Assembly: GCA_905214675.1 (NCBI GenBank)
Contig: CAJMMS010000058.1
Location: forward strand, 1-10,435
DNA from: an uncultured bacterium
GTDB taxonomy: Bacteria; Bacillota; Clostridia; Lachnospirales; Lachnospiraceae
Length of the DNA stretch: 10,435 nucleotides
Direction: 5' to 3'
Numbering within the stretch: position 1 is the stretch's first letter; every line of letters begins with the position of its first letter. Positions 1 through 6,088 of this stretch are shown piece by piece. The notes under the pieces are model-generated. The model ran no database searches. It saw only the letters and a list, made by a program, of their open reading frames with translations, and was not told the origin of the DNA. Position numbers and translations under genes: made by a program.

Positions 1-718
1 CGGCTGCGCCGAAATCTGCTTTTCCGCTGTTGACGGATGCAAGGATAGTTTCAAATGCCATATCCTCGATTTTCAGCTCATAACCAAGCTTATCGCAGAT
101 GGCCTGGGAAATATCAGCGTCGATACCAACAATATCGGTTCCCTCTTTGTACTCCCACGGCTCGAACTCAGCGTTGGTTGCCATGGTAAGCGTTCCGTTG
201 GAACGGTCCACGTCTGCCGGGGACTCATACGGATGCTGGCCGACTTCATCACCAATGTAGTTGCTCATGATCTCATCAAGAGTTCCGTCCTCTTTCAACT
301 CTGCCAATGCAGTGTTGAACTCGTCTCTTAACTCATTTCCTTTTTTGAAGCACATCGCGTACTCTTCGGTATCAAAAATGCCTTCTACAATTTTCAGATC
401 ATCGTTTGCTGCAACGAATTTTTCTGCCGGCAGGGAATCGATGACAACACAGTCAATCTTTCCGTTTTTCAGTGCCTGAATAGCATCGGCGCCTTTGTTG
501 TAACGCTGCATCTGGGAATCTGCATTAACGGCATCGCTCGCCTGAGAATCACCTGTTGTTCCGGTCTGTACACCAATCTTCAGATCTGCCAGATCCTCTA
601 CGGATGTTACTTCTACTTTCTTTGCGGTAGATGCAGAACTCCCGCATCCTGCCATCGAAACAGCAAACAGAACGGACATTGCAAGTGCTGTTGCTTTTTT
701 TGCAAAATTCATTTTCAT
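1..718 (-). CDS. ABC transporter solute-binding lipoprotein (SBP family 3), lobe order unusual, cut by left edge
   Basis: This is the secreted, lipid-anchored binding component of a polar amino acid-type ABC importer; the ligand cannot be read. The first 239 codons are visible without a stop, and the 3' end lies outside the window. Residues 1-24 are a lipoprotein signal peptide (KK at 7-8, hydrophobic core, lipobox SMAGC) with C25 as the lipidation site. Residues 39-155 (SVEDLADLKIGVQTGTTGD, then YNKGADAIQALKNGKIDCVV, ending DGTLDEIMSNYI) match what is normally the C-terminal half of these proteins. A linker follows, and residues 175-239 (TLTMATNAEFEPWEY, GIDADI, VNSGKADFGAA) match the normal N-terminal half. 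The protein is therefore permuted, or a 1.5- to 2-domain form. The start at 718 is fixed by AAGGAG 6 nt upstream. Its own promoter lies just upstream, so it is separate from the sugar operon. The family is confident; the ligand is unknown. Confidence 0.85.
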   Translation of the reverse strand, partial: MKMNFAKKATALAMSVLFAVSMAGCGSSASTAKKVEVTSVEDLADLKIGVQTGTTGDSQASDAVNADSQMQRYNKGADAIQALKNGKIDCVVIDSLPAEKFVAANDDLKIVEGIFDTEEYAMCFKKGNELRDEFNTALAELKEDGTLDEIMSNYIGDEVGQHPYESPADVDRSNGTLTMATNAEFEPWEYKEGTDIVGIDADISQAICDKLGYELKIEDMAFETILASVNSGKADFGAA

Positions 719-724
719 AATAAT

Positions 725-730
725 CTCCTT
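725..730 (-). promoter_or_regulatory. Ribosome binding site of the solute-binding protein gene
   Basis: On the minus strand AAGGAG stands 6 nt before the ATG at 718. It selects that ATG over the in-frame ATG at 712. Confidence 0.75.
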
Positions 731-767
731 CTCTCCTCATGTGATGTATATTTATTCACTTTTCCTT

Positions 768-795
768 ATTATAACAGCATCTTTCTAAAAAGCAA
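768..795 (-). promoter_or_regulatory. Extended -10 sigma-A type promoter for the solute-binding protein gene
   Basis: Reading the minus strand, a perfect TATAAT lies at 773-768 and is preceded by TG one base further upstream (TGTTATAAT), which is an extended -10 element. A weak -35 candidate, TTGCTT, is at 795-790 with a 16 bp spacer and matches the consensus only in TTG. The surroundings are AT-rich. Transcription would start near 760, leaving a leader of about 40 nt before the ATG at 718. The match is seen directly; activity is inferred. The promoter abuts gene scraps on its upstream side, so any operator beyond it may have been lost. Confidence 0.6.
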
Positions 796-815
796 GGAAA
801 AACCGAAAAAAAAGC

Positions 816-1010
816 ATCAGAAATGAAAAAGAGGGCGATGTTACCTTCCTGAAAGCCGATGTTTCTTCTGCAGATGACTGCCGCAATGTGGTTGAAACTG
901 TTATGAAAAAATACGGAAGAATCGATGTACTCGCCAACGTAGCCGGTGTCGTCGGCACACGCGGCGCTTTTGTCGATCTCGATCTTGCTGACATCCAGAA
1001 CACGATCTGA
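816..1010 (+). pseudogene. Remnant of a short-chain dehydrogenase/reductase (SDR)
   Basis: About 64 plus-strand codons read like the middle of a classical SDR oxidoreductase. GDVTFLKADVS corresponds to the end of the cofactor-specificity region with its conserved Asp. YGRIDVLANVAGV corresponds to the DxLVNNAG stretch that stabilises the central sheet. The frame ends at a TGA at 1008. The N-terminal TGxxxGxG nucleotide-binding motif, the catalytic YxxxK and the whole C-terminal half are absent. The upstream frame dissolves into A-rich sequence with no start codon or ribosome binding site. It is therefore a dead internal fragment of a protein that is normally about 250 residues long. It is the only plus-strand coding signal in the window, and its right end joins directly to the structured element at about 1007-1300. 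The SDR assignment rests on the motifs; the substrate is unknown. Confidence 0.7.
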
Positions 1011-1300
1011 TGTTGTCTGCAACGTAATAGAACGCTTCGACCATTTCCGACCTCATAATCATTTCCCAGCTCAATCACTTCACTTTCGTTTCGGCTCTGT
1101 TGCTCCCTGTCCTACGCTTAAATCTAACGTTACCGCTTCAATTCCAAGGACTCGGTACAAGGCGGTTGGTTAGACCTTACCTTGGTGGGTTTCCCACTGT
1201 ATTTTATCAGCTTCAGGTGAGAGAAAAAACAGGCACTGATTTTCTGTCCCATTCCAAGCCATTTCCCCCTACATCGACGCTTATCAGTAGCGTGTGCTAA
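1007..1300 (-). other. Structured non-coding remnant, possibly the 5' part of a group II intron with the start of its reverse transcriptase
   Basis: There is no sustained gene here. The minus strand is rich in short perfect helices: ACGCT/AGCGT (1277-1293, 7 nt loop), GTGGG/CCCAC (1185-1197, 3 nt loop), CAAGG/CCTTG (1158-1184) and ACCGC/GCGGT (1132-1166). At its 3' end on that strand a short frame starts at 1062 or 1056 and reads MIMRSEMVEAFYYVADNIRS before running into the dead SDR sequence. Structured RNA followed by the start of an ORF is the layout of domains I-III of a bacterial group II intron leading into its reverse transcriptase. The wording resembles intron sequences I remember, but I cannot align it. 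Domain V, the catalytic RT region and the 3' end are all missing, so any such element is dead. Another structured repeat, or a remnant of another mobile element, is possible. Confidence 0.35.
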
Positions 1301-1306
1301 TAATTT

Positions 1307-3613
1307 TTATTGAAGGATAACCTTTATTTCATGCTTTTTATTGTCTGCAAAATCCGGAATCCTGTTTCCTTTTATCTGTGTTCCGTCCACAATAATTACG
1401 GATGTGACAGCCTTCCGACACTGCGGATTCTCAATTACAATATGATAATCTGCGTTTCGGAAATGTCTCGTCATCTCAGCCCGTTCCCATTCTTTCGGAA
1501 AACATGGGGTAATTTCCAGCCCGTCATATCCGCGTTTTACCCCCATAATGCCTTCATACAGTCCCTTCATGCACCATGCAGAGGTTCCGGTTGTCCAGGA
1601 CCAGTAAGATTTGCCGTAATATTTCGGATGTGTGGAATAGCAGTTTGTAAATACATATGGCTCGGCGCCGGACTGCGTGGACGGATTCTTTTCACTGTCC
1701 GGCATGATTTTTTTCAGAGTACAAAGTGCCTTTTCAGCTCTGCCGAGTTTGCAGTCCATAAGGATCTTAAATCCCGTTGCATGGCAATATACTCCGCCGT
1801 TTTCAAACAGCCCCGGCAGCATTCCCGACATCCGTCCAACATTCGGAGAATATTTCTCATACGGCGGCATATTCAGAGGGAAACCAAAATCATGTTCCAT
1901 ACTGTCAACCGAAGTCAGAAGCTTCGGAAGCTTTTCTTCATCTACCACGTCTCCCAGAACTGCCCATGTCTGGGCGTTCAGATAGATTTTACTGCCTTCA
2001 CTTGTTCTGGAACCAATGTTTTCCTTCTTACTGAGTGCCCGCATATACCATTCACCATCCCAGGCTTTCTCATTAATACTCTTTCTCATGGTATCATATT
2101 CTTTTTTCAGAAATTCTGCATAATCAGTCTCCCCGATTTTTTCCATAAGCAGCTTCAGTTCTCTGAAAGCAAGACAGAACTGATGAGAAAGCATGACGGA
2201 TTCCGCTTCCGGATCGGTTGTGATATTCAGCGCATCATTCCAGTCTGCAAAATAAATCCGGCTCAGCCCATTTCTTCCCTTATCCCGGATAAGACAATCT
2301 GCGGCTGCTTTTAAGTGCTCCACTACAGCCGCAGCACCGCCATCCTGCCACTCAATCTTCTTTTGCAGAATCGTGTAATCTCCCGTCTCCTTGATAAGTT
2401 CACACACCGCCCAGATAATCCAGAACGGCTGGTCTGAATACCTGGTGTCGTCATACGGATACCAGGTCAATACGGCATGACCATCCCGAAACTGATGGCG
2501 CAGACATTCCAGAATCTCCTCCCTGGCCTTCTCCTGACGATAATTCAGAAGTGCCACTGCAATCTGCAGATTATCCCGCACACCCTTTTTCCCAACAATA
2601 CAGCAGTCTATCTGCTTCTTCAGCCACTGGTTCATAATATGATTGATTTTGCTGTCCGGTGTGGTGACGGACAGGGAACTGTATTTGTCCAGATTATACT
2701 CCACGGCCTCCTTACAGGCACTTTCCGTACGCTTAGCATCCGCATACATTTTAGCTGTCGCTCTTGCCTCATCCAGAGATTCACTGACGCCGAAGACCAT
2801 CCTGATTTCCTTCGTCTCGCCCGGCTGCAGTATGAACTTATGCTGCAGCACACCGCCAAGAATAAACAGTGCCGCCTCCGAATTCGTACAGTCACTGCCA
2901 TTTACTACTACATCCGGTCTCTGAAACAGTGCATAAGCAGAAGCATCCAGTTTCGTGACAGATCCTGCCGCTCCACAGAATCTGGCCAGATCCCCGTCAT
3001 AAGCATACACAGGCTCGGAAGCAGCCAGATAAGCATTGTACCGTTTATGCGGTGCAAACGGATGAGCGGATCTACAATATATTCCATTTAATTCCCTGTC
3101 AAAGGAAGTTTCAAGGCAACGGTACATTTCATAATAACGGGGGTATGAGAATCCCTCCAGCTCAAAAGTTACCGCTGAAAATGTGCTGAGTGTACGGGTT
3201 TTTCTACTTTTGTTCTTAAGCCGAAACGTCCACACTTCCTGAAATCCTGTCTGCGGCACAAAAATGCTCCATGAACTCTCTATCCCCTGACACTCCGACT
3301 GTAGTCTGGAAAATCCGATACTGTGCTCACACTGATAGCTTTCTACCTGTTCATTCAGCGGCGCTGCACCGATATTCCAGCTTTTATTCGTTTCATCATC
3401 CCGGATATAGAAATATCTTGCATCATTGTTATTGATCATGCACATATCTGCTCTTTCATTCAGGTAATAGCTGCGCCCATGCCCGTTCTGGGAAACCTGC
3501 GCACAGTAGCCGTTTTCATTCCACAAATAGTTAAACCAGTATCTTGGCGGCTTTGCATCATAAATCACACAGGAATTGCCGTCGTTTGTAAATTCATATA
3601 TTTTCTTTTCCAT
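1307..3613 (-). CDS. GH94 family inverting glycoside phosphorylase (beta-glucobiose type)
   Basis: A 768-residue protein of the cellobiose/chitobiose/laminaribiose phosphorylase family. These enzymes split a terminal beta-linked sugar with phosphate, releasing an alpha-sugar 1-phosphate in the cytoplasm. Residues 1 to about 280 form the N-terminal beta-sandwich, and the rest the (alpha/alpha)6 barrel. Motifs seen are KKGVRDNLQ (343-350), FADWNDALN (455-463, which holds the general-acid Asp, D457 or D460), ENGGVYCHATGF (604-615) and YWSWTTGTSAW (670-680); the last two belong to the phosphate site. The length is slightly below the usual 790-820. The family RDxxQD motif is RDNLQI here, so the second Asp is Ile351. 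The ATG at 3613 is preferred because GGGAG lies 11 nt upstream. The ATG at 3622 (MAR extension) has the same element only 2 nt away. The start overlaps the GH3 stop by 20 bp, which suggests translational coupling. The family is sure; the disaccharide is not. Confidence 0.9.
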   Translation of the reverse strand: MEKKIYEFTNDGNSCVIYDAKPPRYWFNYLWNENGYCAQVSQNGHGRSYYLNERADMCMINNNDARYFYIRDDETNKSWNIGAAPLNEQVESYQCEHSIGFSRLQSECQGIESSWSIFVPQTGFQEVWTFRLKNKSRKTRTLSTFSAVTFELEGFSYPRYYEMYRCLETSFDRELNGIYCRSAHPFAPHKRYNAYLAASEPVYAYDGDLARFCGAAGSVTKLDASAYALFQRPDVVVNGSDCTNSEAALFILGGVLQHKFILQPGETKEIRMVFGVSESLDEARATAKMYADAKRTESACKEAVEYNLDKYSSLSVTTPDSKINHIMNQWLKKQIDCCIVGKKGVRDNLQIAVALLNYRQEKAREEILECLRHQFRDGHAVLTWYPYDDTRYSDQPFWIIWAVCELIKETGDYTILQKKIEWQDGGAAAVVEHLKAAADCLIRDKGRNGLSRIYFADWNDALNITTDPEAESVMLSHQFCLAFRELKLLMEKIGETDYAEFLKKEYDTMRKSINEKAWDGEWYMRALSKKENIGSRTSEGSKIYLNAQTWAVLGDVVDEEKLPKLLTSVDSMEHDFGFPLNMPPYEKYSPNVGRMSGMLPGLFENGGVYCHATGFKILMDCKLGRAEKALCTLKKIMPDSEKNPSTQSGAEPYVFTNCYSTHPKYYGKSYWSWTTGTSAWCMKGLYEGIMGVKRGYDGLEITPCFPKEWERAEMTRHFRNADYHIVIENPQCRKAVTSVIIVDGTQIKGNRIPDFADNKKHEIKVILQ

Positions 3614-6083
3614 TCTCGCCATTTCTCCCTTTCAAGCTCTCGATTACCTGCAGCAGGTGATGCACTGCTGTCTCCAGCTGCCCGCGTGTCACTCGCCCTT
3701 CCCGGTATCCGTTCAGGATCTGGTTAATCACTGGCGGCCCGCCGGGCATGACAACATCATTTCCGGCCGCAACTGCATCCGCGCCATCCACCACAATATC
3801 CATATCCCCCCAGTCAGTCACCAGAAATCCTTCATATCCCCATTCTTCCCGCAGAATCCGGTTGCACAGGTCGCTGTTTCCACCTGCAAATATCCCGTTA
3901 ATTTTATTAAAAGAAGTCATAATGCAGCGTACATTTGCTTTTTTTACCAGCATTTCAAATGGTTTCAGATACAGTTCCCGGGCTGCCCGTTCCGTAATAA
4001 CAGAATCTACTGCGTCATACTGTTTCTTTGCGTTTCCCCTGCGGTAGGTTTCCTGCTCATTAACTGCGAAATGCTTTGGACACACCAGTACCTGATGATT
4101 TTCCTGTACGCCTTTTGTAATTGCGCAGGCACACACTCCTGTAAGAAAAGGATCTTCTGAAAAATACTCAAAGTTTCTACCACACAACGGATTTCGGTGA
4201 AGATTTACTGCAGGTGCGAGCCACACATCAACCTGTGCTTCCTCACACTCTGCCCCCACTGCTTCTCCAAATCTGTACCACGCCTCTTTATTAAACGCAC
4301 ATGCCAGCAGCATTTCCGTCGGCCACGCAGTTCTCCCGATTCCGGCAGGTCCATCCATATAGAAAACAGAATGGATTCCTTTATCTTTGATTGCTGGTGA
4401 CACATATCCATTATGCCCTGCCGGATGATCATTGCAGGTCAAAGGCTTTCCTTCTTTATCACAGATGGTCTCCGGAAACGTTGTATCCAGAAATCCTGCA
4501 AAGGGAATTCCGGGACCGAAGCCTACGAGAAGTGCCGCAAGCTGTTCCTCTGTGAAATCTGAAAAATCTCTTACCTGCCTTCCCTGCCCCGCCTCTCTTT
4601 TCTCCGGTTTGACATCAATTCCTGAAAGCGTTAGTTTATACATTGGATTTTCTTCACAGACTCCGCCGCATGCATCACTCGGCAACTCCTGGTCTTTCAG
4701 GCAATTTTTCTTTAAAAACGTAAGTTTTCCATCATTACATGCTTTCAACCCAAGCGCTGAACGACAAATGCTGTATATAATGTCCTCCGAAACATCTAAC
4801 TCACAGATGCAGACGGTCTCTTCCGAGGACGTTCCCATTCTGAGCTTATATCGTCCCTTCTCAATCAGCCATACGGAGGATTTTTCCTCATAACACGAAA
4901 GTCCATCCCATGGTATATGGATTGACACACTTGTTTTCTCTCCCGGTTTCAAAACTTCTGTCTTGGCGAATCCCTTTAATTCTCTCTCTGCTTTTTCTGT
5001 TTTTCCATCCGGCATAGAAACATAGATTTGCACGACTTCCCTGCCTGCACAGAGTCCGACATTCTTCACATCAATTATTATAGTTATCCCGTCTTCTTCT
5101 TTTGAAACAGCGGCCGCATCTAATGCAAATTTTGTGTAGGAAAGCCCATGTCCGAATGGAAATAATACCTCTTTCCTAAAAGAACTGAAATACCGGTAGC
5201 CGTTATAGATATCCTCCTGATATACGGTCACCGGGCTTTTTCGGAAACCGAAGCTCCCGTTTTCTTCCGCATCCAGTCCATAATCTTCATAAGTCAGAAT
5301 ATGTTCTTCCTTCTCCTTGTCCCATGAAAAATGCTTTGCAGAAGGATAATCCTCATACCTGTGTGCAATTGTAAATGCCAGCTTTCCGGAAGGGGAAACA
5401 TTACCTTTAATGATTTCTGCAACAGCCTTTGCACCACCCTCTCCCGGAAGACCAAGGAACAGAATACTTTTTACGGAAGCATACTTTGTTGTCCATTCCA
5501 GGTCAATAAGTCCATTTACATTAAGGATTACAATGACTTCCGGGAAGTTTTCGCACACCTGGCTGACCAGCTTCTTTTCTTCTTCGGTAAGATAATAATC
5601 TCCTTCCAATCTTCTGTCACATTCCTCGCCGCCTGCATTTCTTCCTAGCACAAGAATTGCGGTATTTGTCCTGTCTCTCACATTGGTCAGCAGACATTCC
5701 GGAATCGGATACTCCGGTACCGGCGCATGGTACGTTCCAAATATCTCATACATCAGGCCGCTGTTTACTGCCTCCTTCATCTGGGAAAAATCGAATTTTT
5801 CCTGCGGATTCGCTGCTTCCGCTTCCCGCTGCTGCAGATAGTACTGTTTTAACTCCTCACATACAGAGATTCCTGCTTTCTCAAGTTCTATTATGATATT
5901 ACTGCTTTCTGCTCCTCTTGCCGCTCCGGAACCATTTCCGGAAACATAGGTCACAAGTGCTGATCGTCCGAACACAGCAACTGTCTGTCCTTCCTGAAGC
6001 GGAAGAAGCTGATTCTCATTTTTCAGCAGAACAACCGATTCTTCTACCAGCTGCTCTGCAAGCAATTTTCTATTTTTAACCAT
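3594..6083 (-). CDS. GH3 beta-glycosidase with reversed (permuted) domain order
   Basis: An 829-residue retaining exo-acting beta-glycosidase, probably a beta-glucosidase, with no signal peptide and so cytoplasmic. The domains run opposite to standard GH3. The (alpha/beta)6 domain comes first, at about 1-300 (ESVVLLKNENQLLPL at 15-29, GRNAGGEECDRR at 147-158 with E153 the likely acid/base, FPFGHGLSYTKF at 308-319). The fibronectin III-like domain is at about 335-425, then a linker at about 426-505. The TIM barrel is last, at about 506-815 (KHFAVNEQET at 670-679, GFLVTDWGDM at 752-761 with D757 as nucleophile). This order is known from Ruminococcus albus and Butyrivibrio beta-glucosidases. The ATG at 6083 is preferred over the longer frame from 6140. 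GGAG sits 8 nt before 6083, the upstream GH3 stops 5 bp away, and the extra 19 residues would only overlap that gene out of frame. All key residues are present, so it should be active. Confidence 0.92.
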   Translation of the reverse strand: MVKNRKLLAEQLVEESVVLLKNENQLLPLQEGQTVAVFGRSALVTYVSGNGSGAARGAESSNIIIELEKAGISVCEELKQYYLQQREAEAANPQEKFDFSQMKEAVNSGLMYEIFGTYHAPVPEYPIPECLLTNVRDRTNTAILVLGRNAGGEECDRRLEGDYYLTEEEKKLVSQVCENFPEVIVILNVNGLIDLEWTTKYASVKSILFLGLPGEGGAKAVAEIIKGNVSPSGKLAFTIAHRYEDYPSAKHFSWDKEKEEHILTYEDYGLDAEENGSFGFRKSPVTVYQEDIYNGYRYFSSFRKEVLFPFGHGLSYTKFALDAAAVSKEEDGITIIIDVKNVGLCAGREVVQIYVSMPDGKTEKAERELKGFAKTEVLKPGEKTSVSIHIPWDGLSCYEEKSSVWLIEKGRYKLRMGTSSEETVCICELDVSEDIIYSICRSALGLKACNDGKLTFLKKNCLKDQELPSDACGGVCEENPMYKLTLSGIDVKPEKREAGQGRQVRDFSDFTEEQLAALLVGFGPGIPFAGFLDTTFPETICDKEGKPLTCNDHPAGHNGYVSPAIKDKGIHSVFYMDGPAGIGRTAWPTEMLLACAFNKEAWYRFGEAVGAECEEAQVDVWLAPAVNLHRNPLCGRNFEYFSEDPFLTGVCACAITKGVQENHQVLVCPKHFAVNEQETYRRGNAKKQYDAVDSVITERAARELYLKPFEMLVKKANVRCIMTSFNKINGIFAGGNSDLCNRILREEWGYEGFLVTDWGDMDIVVDGADAVAAGNDVVMPGGPPVINQILNGYREGRVTRGQLETAVHHLLQVIESLKGRNGENGKENI

Positions 6084-6088
6084 TCTCT

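Noticed and set aside
785..1078. Open frames of 88 and 97 codons on the minus strand over the SDR fragment.
   Set aside because: They are antisense readings across the junction of two unrelated remnants and show no protein-like motifs or ribosome binding site. The SDR match is on the opposite strand.
1277..1306. Candidate terminator after GH94 (ACGCT/AGCGT hairpin).
   Set aside because: The stem has only 5 bp and no U-run follows, so it does not look like an intrinsic terminator.
1310..2314. A 334-codon open frame on the plus strand.
   Set aside because: It lies wholly antisense to the GH94 gene, which has clear family motifs. Its translation is rich in Cys, Phe, Ile and Arg with no recognisable domain.
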